Positions 14,208 to 23,200 of a stretch of 64,000 nucleotides of DNA are shown in pieces. The stretch is from contig OZ241348.1 of assembly GCA_965199915.1 (NCBI GenBank), positions 3,534,001 through 3,598,000 of the forward strand, read 5' to 3'. The notes beneath the pieces were generated by a model. The model saw only the letters and a list, made by a program, of their open reading frames with translations, searched no databases and was not told where the DNA came from. Numbering within the stretch: the first letter of the stretch is position 1; the number at the start of each line of letters is the position of its first letter. The position numbers and the translations under genes were made by a program. Source of the DNA: VXYL01 sp965199915. GTDB taxonomy: Bacteria > Pseudomonadota > Gammaproteobacteria > Pseudomonadales > Azotimanducaceae.

Positions 14208-15995
14208 TCAGTCGGGGTACTCCCGCAGTGGCAGTTCCGCCACCCAGATGTTGTTCACGCGCAAAGTTCCGTCTTCTCCGTCCGCGGTTTGAACAAACTG
14301 GCCGGTGCGGGCGCGGGAGATCCCCAACGCCGGTAGTTGGAAACCAACGACGCATTCGTCGCCTTTTCTCCAAATGGGGAAGAAGAAGCGCCTCACGTCG
14401 ACGAACTCCGACGTTGGAGAGGGATAACTGACCGTCAACCCGCGTGCTGCCTCCCGATTCGTCGGATACAGGTGAAAGAAGAACATCGGCTTCAGGTCCT
14501 CGTCTCGGCAGGGCTTCTTGATGTACACCAAGAGCCGCTGATCCCAAGCGGCGTACACGTCCCAAGCGGCGCGCACCAAGGGGCCTTCCGCTTTCGCGCT
14601 GCGCACCACGCGGCGCCAATGCTCGTCCAATCGCGCGGGGCTCCTCTCCAACGCCAGGTACTTCTCGACGATGGCGCCCCCTCCGCTTGCGGACGGCGCG
14701 CCCGGCAGCGCCCAAGGCGGTTCGGGCATCCAGCGCCCTCCCTCCCAGTCCGGCGCTTCGGCGAAGGCGCGATAGTAGCGGTGGCGCTCGCGCGCCAGCG
14801 CCTCGTCGCTCGCCGGCGGCAGGCCGAACCGCTCCTCCAGGAAGCGGTAGAGACAGTGCGCGGCCACCATGTTGGCGGCTTCGTTCCAGTGCTCGTCTTC
14901 TTCGAACCGCAGCATGTGCCTCGGCGGCGGGTCGGACACCGTGCTTCGGAAGCAGTCCCACAAGGAGAGCGTCTCGACCGAATCCGGCAGCGAGGCCAGC
15001 GCATGTTGCATATGTTGCATATGTCGCGGATGCGGCAGGCTCACCACGGTGAACCCGGCGCCGCTGTTCTCGACTTCCCGTTGCCAGCGCAGCACCACTG
15101 CCCGCCACAAGCGAATGGCGTCCGGATCGATCACATTCTCAGATGGCGGGCCGGGACTATCCCTAGGACTGTCCTCCCCCGCATCCCCCGTCCCTTTCGT
15201 CTTGCCGCGGGACGGAAACCTCTCCAGCCATTCGCGGCGCAAACGCTCCCAGCCGTCCATGGCCAGATAGGCGAGATGGGAACGGGCCAGCGCGCGCGCC
15301 CAAACTGGCGTCTTCGGAGGGAGGCGCTCCACCAAGCGGCCGGACTCGTCCAAGGAGTGGATGCCGTTGCGCCGAACATCCCAGACGTCGTTTCCGTAGA
15401 AGAGGTAGAACACGTGGTGGAGGGACGCCACCTCTCGCACGTCTCGGTAGTGGATGTACTCCTGTCCGGTGCCGTATCCGTCGACGCCGAAGTTCAACAC
15501 GTTGAAACGGCGCGCGGACCGGCCGTCCGCTTTGGCGGACGCTGCCGCTTTGGCGGACGCTGCCGCTTCGGCGGACGCGCTTGCGTTCAGCAGGAAGTCC
15601 AGGACGTCGTGGAAGGAGTACTGCGCGGGCAGACGCAGGTTCTCCCCGAAGGAGTCGCCGAAAAACGCCAAGTTCACAGCCCCCTCCAAGTCTTCCGGGT
15701 GGAAGTTCCGGTGCTGTCTTGCGCCGAGGTTGTTGTGCAGGACCGTGTGCAGACGGCCCGTGTCCGGATGCCGCCGTCTGTAGTGCGAATTGGGGAGCGG
15801 CTTCCAGATCCGCTGCTCGTCCGGTTCCCGCCGCGCCTCGGCGGCGTGGTGGTAGCGCGGATGGAAAACCCGCATCGCCACCTCGCAGGCGGCCAACGCG
15901 GCGGCCAGCGACAGCAAGGCGCACAAGCAGTTCAAGGCAAGCGAACGCGCTCGCTTCGCGAGCGAGCGCGCCCGCTTCGCCGGCGAGGCAGACAT
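14208..15995 (-). CDS. Membrane-anchored SGNH/AlgX-like hydrolase, paralog 2
   Basis: The second tandem copy has 595 residues, with the same anchor, FFGDSFGENLRLP and FEEDEHWNEAANMVAAHCLY. It is longer than its sisters because of two in-frame expansions: an alanine-serine-lysine run (ASAEAAASAKAAASAKAD, about 15541-15600, a 24-base repeat) and HMQHMQHA (about 15003-15030, a 12-base repeat). The N-terminus also has a doubled KRARSLAKRARS. It lies 34 bases upstream of paralog 1 on the same strand and shares long identical blocks with paralog 3, which points to recent duplication or gene conversion. The function is as for paralog 1. Confidence 0.75.
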   Translation of the reverse strand: MSASPAKRARSLAKRARSLALNCLCALLSLAAALAACEVAMRVFHPRYHHAAEARREPDEQRIWKPLPNSHYRRRHPDTGRLHTVLHNNLGARQHRNFHPEDLEGAVNLAFFGDSFGENLRLPAQYSFHDVLDFLLNASASAEAAASAKAAASAKADGRSARRFNVLNFGVDGYGTGQEYIHYRDVREVASLHHVFYLFYGNDVWDVRRNGIHSLDESGRLVERLPPKTPVWARALARSHLAYLAMDGWERLRREWLERFPSRGKTKGTGDAGEDSPRDSPGPPSENVIDPDAIRLWRAVVLRWQREVENSGAGFTVVSLPHPRHMQHMQHALASLPDSVETLSLWDCFRSTVSDPPPRHMLRFEEDEHWNEAANMVAAHCLYRFLEERFGLPPASDEALARERHRYYRAFAEAPDWEGGRWMPEPPWALPGAPSASGGGAIVEKYLALERSPARLDEHWRRVVRSAKAEGPLVRAAWDVYAAWDQRLLVYIKKPCRDEDLKPMFFFHLYPTNREAARGLTVSYPSPTSEFVDVRRFFFPIWRKGDECVVGFQLPALGISRARTGQFVQTADGEDGTLRVNNIWVAELPLREYPD

Positions 15996-16100
15996 CGCGG
16001 CGCAGTCTATCAAGGCGGTCGGCGGCGTCCACGACGCCGCTGGCCAATCCGCGCTTCCGAGCGCGCGGCGAGGCCGGCGCGAACGACCGCAGGCACGATG

Positions 16101-17786
16101 TCAGTCCGGGTACCGCCGCAGTGCCAGTTCCGCGGTCCAGACGTTGTTCGTGCGGGTTCCGTCTCCTCCGTCGTCCGCGGTGCGAACGAACTGCCCGGTG
16201 CGGGCGCGGGAGATCCCCCACGCCGGTAGTTGGAAACCAACGACGCATTCGTCTCCCTTTCTGCAAATCGTGAAGAAACGCCTCAAGTCGACGAACTCAG
16301 ACGTTGTGGACGATGACCGAATCGTCAATCCGCGTGCCGCCTCCCGATTCGTCGGATACAGGTGGATGAAGAACAGCGGCTTCAGGTCCTCGTCTCGGCA
16401 GGGCTTCTTGATGTACACCAAGAGCCGCTGATCCCAAGCGGCGTACACGTCCCAAGCGGCGCGCACCAAGGGGCCTTCCGCTTTCGCGCTGCGCACCACG
16501 CGGCGCCAATGCTCGTCCAATCGCGCGGGGCTCCTCTCCAACGCCAGGTACTTCTCGACGATGGCGCCCCCTCCGCTTGCGGACGGCGCGCCCGGCAGCG
16601 CCCAAGGCGGTTCGGGCATCCAGCGCCCTCCCTCCCAGTCCGGCGCTTCGGCGAAGGCGCGATAGTAGCGGTGGCGTTCGCGCGCCAGCGCCTCGTCGCT
16701 CGCGGGCGGCAGACCAAGCCGCTCCTCCAGGAAGCGGTAGAGACAGTGCGCGGCCACCATGTTGGCGGCTTCGTTCCAGTGCTCGTCTTCTTCGAACCGC
16801 AGCATGTGCCTCGGCGGCGGGTCGGACACCGTGCTTCGGAAGCAGTCCCACAAGGAGAGCGTCTCGACCGAATCCGGCAGCGAGGCCAGCGCATGTTGCA
16901 TATGTCGCGTATCCGGCAGGCTCACCACGGTGAACCCGGCGCCGCTGTTCTCGACCTCCCGCTGCCAGCGCAGCACCACTGCCCGCCACAAACGAATGGC
17001 GTCCCGATCGGTCACATTCTCGGATGGCGGGCCGGGACTGTCCTCCCCCGCATCCCCCGCCCCTCTCGTCTTGCCGTGGAACGGAAACCTCTCCAGCCAT
17101 TCGCGGCGCAGACGCTCCCAGCCGTCCATGGCCAGATAGGTGAGATGGACTCGCGCCAGCGCGCGGACCCAAAGCGGCGTCTTCGGAGGGAGGCGCTCCA
17201 CCAGGCGGCCGGACTCGTCCAGGAAGTGGATGCCGTTGCGCCGGACATCCCCGACATCGCTCCCGTAGAAGAGGTAGAAGACGTGGTGGAGGGGCGCCTT
17301 CGCCCGCACGTCTCGGTAGAGGATGTACTCTTGGCCGGTGCCGTACCCGTCGACGCCGAAGTTCAACGCGTTGAAACGGTGCGCGGACCGGCCGTCCGCT
17401 TCGGCGGACGCGTTCAGCAGGAAGTCCAGAACCTCTTCGAAGGAGTACTGCGCGGGCAAGCGCAGGTTCTCCGCGAAGGAGTCGCCGAAAAACGCCAAGT
17501 TCACAGCGCCCTCCAAGTCTTCCGGGTGAAAGTTCCGGTGCTGTCTCGCGCCGAGGTTGTTGTGCATGACGCGGTGCAGGCGGCCCGTGTCCGGATGCGG
17601 ATACCTGTAGTGCGAATTGGGAGGCGGCTTCCAGATCCGCTGCGCGTCCGGTTCCCGCCGCGCCTCGGCGGCGTGGTGGTAGCGCGGATGGAAAAGCCGC
17701 AACGCCGCCTCGCAGGCGGCCAACGCGGCGGCCAGCGACAGCAGTGCGCACAAGCAGTTCAAGGCAAGCGAACGCGCTCGCTTCAC
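16101..17786 (-). CDS. Membrane-anchored SGNH/AlgX-like hydrolase, paralog 3
   Basis: The third copy has 561 residues from a GTG at 17786 (M-K-R-A-R-S-L-A-L-N), with the same signal anchor, GDS motif (FFGDSFAENL), GSD-type block III (YLFYGSDVGDV, where paralogs 1 and 2 have GND) and FEEDEHWNEAAN. The ATG start used by the other two copies (MSASPAKRARS) is present here but runs into a stop after 11 codons because of a small deletion, so the downstream GTG is required. This copy may be poorly expressed. The loss of Asn in block III could weaken the oxyanion hole. It is the upstream member of the three-gene run. Confidence 0.7.
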   Translation of the reverse strand: MKRARSLALNCLCALLSLAAALAACEAALRLFHPRYHHAAEARREPDAQRIWKPPPNSHYRYPHPDTGRLHRVMHNNLGARQHRNFHPEDLEGAVNLAFFGDSFAENLRLPAQYSFEEVLDFLLNASAEADGRSAHRFNALNFGVDGYGTGQEYILYRDVRAKAPLHHVFYLFYGSDVGDVRRNGIHFLDESGRLVERLPPKTPLWVRALARVHLTYLAMDGWERLRREWLERFPFHGKTRGAGDAGEDSPGPPSENVTDRDAIRLWRAVVLRWQREVENSGAGFTVVSLPDTRHMQHALASLPDSVETLSLWDCFRSTVSDPPPRHMLRFEEDEHWNEAANMVAAHCLYRFLEERLGLPPASDEALARERHRYYRAFAEAPDWEGGRWMPEPPWALPGAPSASGGGAIVEKYLALERSPARLDEHWRRVVRSAKAEGPLVRAAWDVYAAWDQRLLVYIKKPCRDEDLKPLFFIHLYPTNREAARGLTIRSSSTTSEFVDLRRFFTICRKGDECVVGFQLPAWGISRARTGQFVRTADDGGDGTRTNNVWTAELALRRYPD

Positions 17787-17964
17787 GAACGCGCCCGCTT
17801 CGCCGGCGAGGCAGACATCGCGGCGCAGTCTATCAAGGCGGTCGGTGGCACCCCCGGTTAAAGCCAACGGAGAACCGGCACAGCGCCGGTCGAGGAGCGA
17901 TCCGCACCGACGAGGTTCAGACGCGGGTACACTGGCGTCCATTGAACCGCGTTGCCTCGCTGCC

Positions 17965-18789
17965 GTGTGCTTGATCTTGTTCGCCTACCGGGTGGTACCG
18001 CGCCATCCGCTGGTGCTCGCCGCCAATCGCGACGAGTTCCACGATCGCCCCGCGCTCGCCGCGCATTGGTGGGAGGACGCGCCAAGCATCTACGGCGGCC
18101 GCGATCGACGGGCCGGCGGAACGTGGCTGGCGGTTTCCCGACGCGGACGTTTGGCGGCGGTCACGAATTGGACAGATGCGAACGGCCCGGCAAGCGCGGC
18201 CGAATCGCGCGGCAACCTCCCGTGCGCCTTTCTTGTTGGCCGCGCATCGCCGCGGGCGTTCGCCGAGAACATCGACGGCCGCGCATACGCGGGTTTCAAT
18301 TTCCTCGCCTATGATGGCGATGCGTTGGTGTACGCGTCGAATCGCATGGAAAAGGCGCGGGTATTGCCGCCCGGCGTGTACGGCCTCACCAACACCCGTC
18401 TTGGCGAAGCGGTTTCCCCGGACGTTCCCGTTCGCTTGGACTCCGACGCTTGGCCCAAAGCGACGCTGGGCGCCCACGCGCTGCGCCGCATCGCTGGCCA
18501 GGCCACGGTTGACGACTTGCTGGCGCTGCTCGCCCGCCCTCTGCTGCCCGCGAGCGCGTCAACGTGGAACGGGCGCTCCGGCGCAACGTCGAGCAAACCG
18601 GAACGACGCCAGTCGCCAGCCTTCATACGCGGCGCCGAATACGGCACGCGCGCCAGCACGGCGGTGATCTTCGAACGCGCAAAGGTGTTTTTCGCAGAAC
18701 GGCAATACGGGCCGCTTGGCACCCCCGGCCGCCGTTCGGCGACAACCATCGCCATTCCCCACCCGGCCAATCGCAAGGAGACGGCATGA
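17965..18789 (+). CDS. NRDE/TANGO2-family protein
   Basis: The 274-residue protein starts M-C-L-I-L-F-A-Y from a GTG at 17965, which puts the second-position cysteine of the NRDE family in place; such N-terminal cysteines occur in Ntn-hydrolase-like folds. The defining motif ANRDEF follows at about residues 19-24, then GGRDRRAGGTWLAVSRRGRLAAVTNW, here split as GGRDRRAGGTWLAV and RLAAVTNW. The family is shared with human TANGO2 and its biochemical role is unsettled; haem or lipid handling has been proposed. The gene overlaps the SDR gene by ATGA, so the two are coupled. Confidence 0.9.
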   Translation: MCLILFAYRVVPRHPLVLAANRDEFHDRPALAAHWWEDAPSIYGGRDRRAGGTWLAVSRRGRLAAVTNWTDANGPASAAESRGNLPCAFLVGRASPRAFAENIDGRAYAGFNFLAYDGDALVYASNRMEKARVLPPGVYGLTNTRLGEAVSPDVPVRLDSDAWPKATLGAHALRRIAGQATVDDLLALLARPLLPASASTWNGRSGATSSKPERRQSPAFIRGAEYGTRASTAVIFERAKVFFAERQYGPLGTPGRRSATTIAIPHPANRKETA

Positions 18790-19568
18790 ACTTGGATCTC
18801 ACCGGCAAAACCGCACTGGTCACCGGCGCGAGCTTGGGTCTCGGCCGGGCCATGGCGCAAGCCTTCCACGCCGCCGGCGCCAACGTGGCCCTTGTCGCGC
18901 GCCGGCCGCACCTTCTCGAAGACGCCAAGGCCGCCATCGAAGCCGCATCCGGTGGTCGCGTGCGGGCGTACCCGTGCGATGTGACGGATGCGGCGATGGT
19001 CGAACGCGCGGTGGCCGCGGTGGCGGAGGAGCTCGGCCCGGTGGACATTCTGGTGAACAACGCCGGCCAAAGCCAAACCGGTCGCTTCGAGGACCTCACG
19101 GACAACGTGTGGCAAGCGGATTTGGACCTGAAACTGTTCGCCGCCATCCGCTTCGCCCGCTTGGTGTTTCCCGGCATGAAGAAGCGGCGCTGGGGGCGCA
19201 TCGTGAACATCCTCAACGTCGCGGCGAAAGCGCCGCCGCCGGGCTCCGCTCCCACATCCGTTTCCCGCGCCGCCGGAATGGCGCTCACCAAGGTGTTGGC
19301 CGGCGAAGGAGCGCCGCACAACGTCTTGGTGAACGCGCTCTTGATCGGCAGCATCAAGTCCGATCAGGTTCGCCGCGCCCACGAGCGCTCGGGAGGCGCC
19401 ACCACCTTGGAGGAGTTCGTGGCCGCGGCGGGCAAATCCCTGCCCATGGGGCGCATGGGCGAAGCGACGGAATGCGCGAACGTCGCGCTGTTCCTCGTTT
19501 CCGAAGCCGCGTCCTATCTCAGCGGCTGCGCCATCAACATGGACGGCGGGCTGTCGCGGGTGGTGTGA
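18786..19568 (+). CDS. Short-chain dehydrogenase/reductase family protein, atypical active site
   Basis: The 260-residue protein has a classical NAD(P)-binding start (KTALVTGASLGLGRAM, residues 8-23), the acidic-free ARRPHL at the cofactor-specificity site, CDVTD, and ILVNNAG. In place of the catalytic YxxxK of the family it has TSVSRAAGMALTK, so the Tyr and Lys positions read T and R. Some proteobacterial SDRs share this change, and their activity is unclear. The C-terminus (YLSGCAINMDGGLSRVV) is otherwise normal. The start overlaps the NRDE stop (ATGA). A palindromic repeat separates it from the convergent amidohydrolase. Confidence 0.85.
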   Translation: MNLDLTGKTALVTGASLGLGRAMAQAFHAAGANVALVARRPHLLEDAKAAIEAASGGRVRAYPCDVTDAAMVERAVAAVAEELGPVDILVNNAGQSQTGRFEDLTDNVWQADLDLKLFAAIRFARLVFPGMKKRRWGRIVNILNVAAKAPPPGSAPTSVSRAAGMALTKVLAGEGAPHNVLVNALLIGSIKSDQVRRAHERSGGATTLEEFVAAAGKSLPMGRMGEATECANVALFLVSEAASYLSGCAINMDGGLSRVV

Positions 19569-19570
19569 CC

Positions 19571-19744
19571 CGCCGCGCAGACCTTCACAAAACCAGTCAA
19601 GGCGCGCCCCGCACGGGGCGCGCCGCCCGCCTTCTTGAGAGGCGCAGACCTTACAAACCAGTCGAGTTTTCCGGCAAAGCACAGAGTTTGCGTAGCAAAC
19701 TCAAACGCGCCCCGCAGGGGCGCGCCGCCCCGCAAGGGGTGCGC
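19571..19744 (-). repeat. Interspersed palindromic repeat, locus C
   Basis: On the minus strand the block has a GC hairpin GGCGCGCCCCTGCGGGGCGC, then GAGTTTGCTACGCAAACTC, then a tail with GGAAAACTCGACTGGTTTG and CTGCGCCTCTCAAGAAGG, followed by a second GC hairpin and a second tail copy (GACTGGTTTTGTGAAGG). It lies between two convergent genes. The last codons and the stop of the amidohydrolase gene (19701) are encoded by the repeat, so the element has replaced the gene's original end. Confidence 0.85.
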
Positions 19745-21392
19745 CGTTGCGCAACACGCGGCCGCCGCGCTCGCCGGTGAGCTCGTCGTCCACCAGCACC
19801 ACGCTGCCGTTGCACACCGTGACCTTGTAGCCGGCGGCGCGCTGGATGAAGCGCGGGGCCCCGAACGGGAAGTCGTGGACGATCTGGGGCATGCGCTCCT
19901 CCAAGCGCTGCACGTCGAAGACGTTGATGTCCGCCCGCTTGCCCACCGCCAAGGTGCCTCGATCCTCCAGACCAAGCACCTGCGCCGGCACCGCGCTGAT
20001 GCGGCGCACCGCCTCCGGCAGGGAGTACAAGCCGGTGTCCCGATGCCAGTGCGAGAGGATGAACGTGGGCCAGCCCGAATCGATCATCTGGCTGACGTGG
20101 GCGCCGGCGTCGCCAAGGCCGGGCATGGCCCAATCCGTGCTGATGAGCTCGGCCAGCGCGTCCAGATTCACGTTGAAACCGCGCATGTGGAACAGCGCCT
20201 TGCCGTTCGTCTCGTCGGACAGGCGCAGCCAAGTTTCCACCGGATGTTCGCCGGCGGCCTCCGCCATGGCGGTCAAGTTCTCCGCCAGATCCTGCGTGTA
20301 GCGCGGGCGCGCGCCATCGCCCATGTAGAACCAACGCTTCATGCCGTTGACGACGCCGGCGCCTTGCGCCTGCACCTCGGCCACCAGCTTGGCGCGCGTT
20401 TCGGGATCGCGGATGGCTTGCACGCGCCCGTCGAGCGGCAGCTCGCGCAGCGCGTTCCAAGCTGGCGTGCGGAAGAAGTTGTCCGTGGCCAAACCGCCGA
20501 CGCCGCCGCCGCTGCGCGGCACGGTGACGGAAGTGACGTTCAGGCCTTCCGCGCGCATCGCCGAGACCTTCTCGTTCAAGCGCTCGGTGCCGATCTCGGC
20601 GGCGGAACTGAACAACGCGCCGCGCGCCATGCGGGCCTCGTCGCGGATGAGCGCCATCTCGGCGTCGAAATCGCGGAAGTCCGAAACGGTCTGCATGATG
20701 CCGCCGTGCCGGCCCACCTGCTCGGCCACCGCCCGCAGTTCCTGGCGCTCGGCGAAGGTGCCCGGGATCGAACGGCCGTCCGGCAGGCGGTGCGGAGGAA
20801 AGCGGTTGGTGGAGAAACCCACCGCGCCTTCCTTCACGGACTGGCCGGCCAGCTCGGCGATGGCGCGCACCTCGTCTTCGCTGGCGGGTTCCTCGACGGC
20901 GCGTTCGCCCATGACGTAGAAGCGGGTCGCGCAGTGGCCCACCAAGCCGCAGACGTTGATGGCCGGGCCAAGCTCGGCCAAGGCGTCCAAGTAGCCGCCG
21001 TAGGATTCCCAATTCCACGGCAGGCCGTGCAGGATGGCGTTCTTGGGGATGTCCTCCACGGTCTCCATCATGCCGGCGAGAAATTCGCGGTCGGACGCTT
21101 TGCAGGGCGCGAAGGTAACGCCGCAATTGCCGAACAACGCCGTGGTGACGCCATGCCAGCTAATGGAGGTGACTTGCGGGTCCCAGCCGATCTGGGCGTC
21201 CAGATGGGTGTGCAGATCCACAAAGCCGGGCGCGACGACCAAGCCGGTGGCGTCGATCTCGCGCTTGCCTTTGGCGGCGACCTTGCCGATGGCGGCGATG
21301 CTGTCGCCTTCGACGGCGACATCCGCCGTCACGGGCTCGGCGCCGGTGCCGTCCACCACGGCGCCGCCGCGAATAACCAAGTCATGGCTCAT
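19701..21392 (-). CDS. N-acyl-D-amino-acid deacylase/amidohydrolase family protein
   Basis: The 563-residue protein is a metal-dependent amidohydrolase of the D-aminoacylase/dihydroorotase-like group. It starts MSHDLVIRGGAVVDGTG, then has the HxH metal site in GFVDLHTHLDAQIGWDP (about residue 63), GNCGVTFAPC, GHCATRFYVMG, the C-terminal aspartate region GLGDAGAHVSQM (about 448) and GTLAVGKRADINVFD. The enzyme would release free D-amino acids from N-acyl derivatives, or hydrolyse a related amide; the substrate cannot be read. The final 13 residues (APLAGRRAPAGRV) come from the palindromic repeat at locus C. An earlier codon would lengthen the protein by 48 residues that overlap the tRNA and are rejected. 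Confidence 0.85.
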   Translation of the reverse strand: MSHDLVIRGGAVVDGTGAEPVTADVAVEGDSIAAIGKVAAKGKREIDATGLVVAPGFVDLHTHLDAQIGWDPQVTSISWHGVTTALFGNCGVTFAPCKASDREFLAGMMETVEDIPKNAILHGLPWNWESYGGYLDALAELGPAINVCGLVGHCATRFYVMGERAVEEPASEDEVRAIAELAGQSVKEGAVGFSTNRFPPHRLPDGRSIPGTFAERQELRAVAEQVGRHGGIMQTVSDFRDFDAEMALIRDEARMARGALFSSAAEIGTERLNEKVSAMRAEGLNVTSVTVPRSGGGVGGLATDNFFRTPAWNALRELPLDGRVQAIRDPETRAKLVAEVQAQGAGVVNGMKRWFYMGDGARPRYTQDLAENLTAMAEAAGEHPVETWLRLSDETNGKALFHMRGFNVNLDALAELISTDWAMPGLGDAGAHVSQMIDSGWPTFILSHWHRDTGLYSLPEAVRRISAVPAQVLGLEDRGTLAVGKRADINVFDVQRLEERMPQIVHDFPFGAPRFIQRAAGYKVTVCNGSVVLVDDELTGERGGRVLRNGAPLAGRRAPAGRV

Positions 21393-21486
21393 GATGTGTT
21401 GCCGATTGGTTGCAGGTAAGGGATGCCGATCATAGCCCAACACGCGCCGGCGCGGACCACGATTGCGCGTGGGCGCCGGCGCCGGT

Positions 21487-21573
21487 TGGTGCCGAGGAGA
21501 GGACTTGAACCTCCACGGGGTTGCCCCCACTAGCACCTGAAGCTAGCGTGTCTACCAATTTCACCACCTCGGC
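21487..21573 (-). tRNA. tRNA-Leu(CAG)
   Basis: On the minus strand the sequence folds as a class II tRNA: acceptor GCCGAGG pairs with CCUCGGC, followed by A and an encoded CCA. The D arm reads UGGUGAAAUUGGUAGACACG, the anticodon stem CUAGC/GCUAG encloses the loop UUCAGGU with anticodon CAG, a long variable arm (GGGGGCAACCCC) follows, and the T loop is GUUCAAG. It reads CUG codons. The gene is 87 bases with CCA and sits between the amidohydrolase (minus) and miaB (plus). Confidence 0.97.
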
Positions 21574-21598
21574 GGACGCAAGCCGACCAGCGTCGCGC

Positions 21599-21628
21599 AC
21601 CATACCACCGACTATCGGCGCCCGGCAA
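21599..21628 (-). promoter_or_regulatory. Possible sigma-70 promoter of tRNA-Leu
   Basis: On the minus strand TTGCCG (21623-21628) and TATGGT (21599-21604) are 18 bases apart and about 25 bases upstream of the mature tRNA 5' end. This fits a constitutive promoter with a short leader, but the -10 match is only moderate. Confidence 0.35.
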
Positions 21629-21765
21629 TTCCGGCGAAGGCGGGTAGAGCAATACCCAAAGGCGCGGGGTTCGCGCCCAATTTGTTGGTGCCCCGGCGGC
21701 AGCAAGGCGCACGCCGCATCGCACACCGTATAATGCCGCCACAACCGCGTTAGCTGCCGCCTCCT

Positions 21766-23130
21766 ATGAAGCTGTATGTGAAAACCCACGGCTGCCAGAT
21801 GAACGAGTACGACTCGGCGCGCTTGGCCGATCTGCTCGGCGCAAGCCACGGCGCGGTGCGGGTGGACGATCCCGCGCAGGCGGACGTGCTGCTCCTCAAC
21901 ACCTGCTCCATTCGCGAGAAGGCGGCGGAGAAGGTGTTCAGCGAGCTCGGCCGGTGGAAACGGCACAAGCAGGCCAACGCCGGCGCGCTGATTGGCGTTG
22001 GCGGTTGCGTGGCGAGCCAAGAGGGCGAGGCGATCGTCGCCCGCGCCCCGTTCGTGGACATCGTGTTTGGCCCGCAAACGTTGCACCGCCTGCCGGAAAT
22101 GGTGAATCGAGCGCGAGAGGGCTTGCCGCCGGCGCGAAGCGGCTCGGCCGACGCCGCGCGGGGGCGAATCCCGCTGGTGGATGTGAGCTTCCCGGAGATC
22201 GAGAAGTTCGACCGGCTGCCCGCGCCCAGCGCGGATGGCCCAAGCGCCTACGTTTCCGTCATGGAAGGCTGCGGCAAGTTCTGCACGTTCTGCGTGGTGC
22301 CGTACACGCGCGGGCCGGAGGTTTCGCGGCCCGTGCCGAGCGTCATGCGCGAGGTGGTCGGGCTTGCCGCCAAGGGCGTGCGCGAGATCAACTTCCTTGG
22401 CCAGAACGTAAACGCCTACCGCGGGGCTTTCGAGGGAGGGAAGGCGGATCTGGCGGAACTCATCCACTACGCGGCGCAAGTGGAGGGCGTCGATCGCATT
22501 CGCTTCACCACCTCCCACCCGGTGGAGTTCTCGCCCACCTTGGTGGATGCCTACCGCGACATCCCGCAGCTTGCGAGCCACTTGCATCTGCCGGTGCAAT
22601 CCGGCAGCGACCGGGTGCTTGCCGCCATGAAGCGCGGCCACACGGCGCTCGAGTACAAGGACAAGATCCGCGCGTTGCGCCAAGCGCGCCCCAACGTGAG
22701 CCTGTCGTCGGACTTCATCGTCGGCTTCCCCGGCGAGACGGAACGCGATTTCGAGGCCACCCTCGCGCTGGTGCGCGAACTCGACTACGACACGTCCTTC
22801 AGCTTTGTCTACAGCCCGCGCCCCGGCACGCCCGCCGCGACGCTGCCGGACGACACGCCGGCCGAGGTGAAGCAGCGCCGCCTCGCGGCATTGCAGAAAC
22901 ATCTGCGGGCGCAAGCCAAGGGCCACGCCGAACGCATGGTGGGCACGCGCCAGCGCGTGCTGGTGACCGGCCCCGCCAAACGCGGGGAAGGCGATCTGGC
23001 CGGGCGGACGGAGAACAACCGGGTGGTCAACTTCCCCGCGCCGGGCCTTGGCCTCGGTTTGGTGGGCGATTTCGCCACGGTGGAAATCGTCGCGGCGCTG
23101 CCGAACTCGCTGCGCGGCCATCCGGTGTAG
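21766..23130 (+). CDS. miaB: tRNA-2-methylthio-N6-dimethylallyladenosine synthase MiaB
   Basis: MiaB is a radical SAM methylthiotransferase that adds the 2-methylthio group to i6A37 of tRNAs reading UNN codons. The 454-residue protein has the UPF0004 N-terminal domain with cysteines in KTHGCQMNEYDS (residue 10), LLLNTCSIREKA (46) and GVGGCVAS (about 84), which hold one 4Fe-4S cluster. The radical SAM cluster is in MEGCGKFCTFCVVPYTRG (about 166-180). A C-terminal TRAM domain ends in GDFATVEIVAAL. The length and motifs are complete. It is transcribed away from tRNA-Leu and is followed by the radical SAM gene with its own promoter. Confidence 0.97.
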   Translation: MKLYVKTHGCQMNEYDSARLADLLGASHGAVRVDDPAQADVLLLNTCSIREKAAEKVFSELGRWKRHKQANAGALIGVGGCVASQEGEAIVARAPFVDIVFGPQTLHRLPEMVNRAREGLPPARSGSADAARGRIPLVDVSFPEIEKFDRLPAPSADGPSAYVSVMEGCGKFCTFCVVPYTRGPEVSRPVPSVMREVVGLAAKGVREINFLGQNVNAYRGAFEGGKADLAELIHYAAQVEGVDRIRFTTSHPVEFSPTLVDAYRDIPQLASHLHLPVQSGSDRVLAAMKRGHTALEYKDKIRALRQARPNVSLSSDFIVGFPGETERDFEATLALVRELDYDTSFSFVYSPRPGTPAATLPDDTPAEVKQRRLAALQKHLRAQAKGHAERMVGTRQRVLVTGPAKRGEGDLAGRTENNRVVNFPAPGLGLGLVGDFATVEIVAALPNSLRGHPV

Positions 23131-23200
23131 CCGGCACATCGCCGCACCGGGGCGCGACCGGCGTTCTTCTCGCCGATAGGAGAGACGCCGTCGGCGCAGC

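Noticed and set aside
14337..16229. Long plus-strand open frames opposite the SGNH genes
   Set aside because: The same frames recur opposite each paralog because the real genes are duplicated, and the predicted peptides have no family resemblance.
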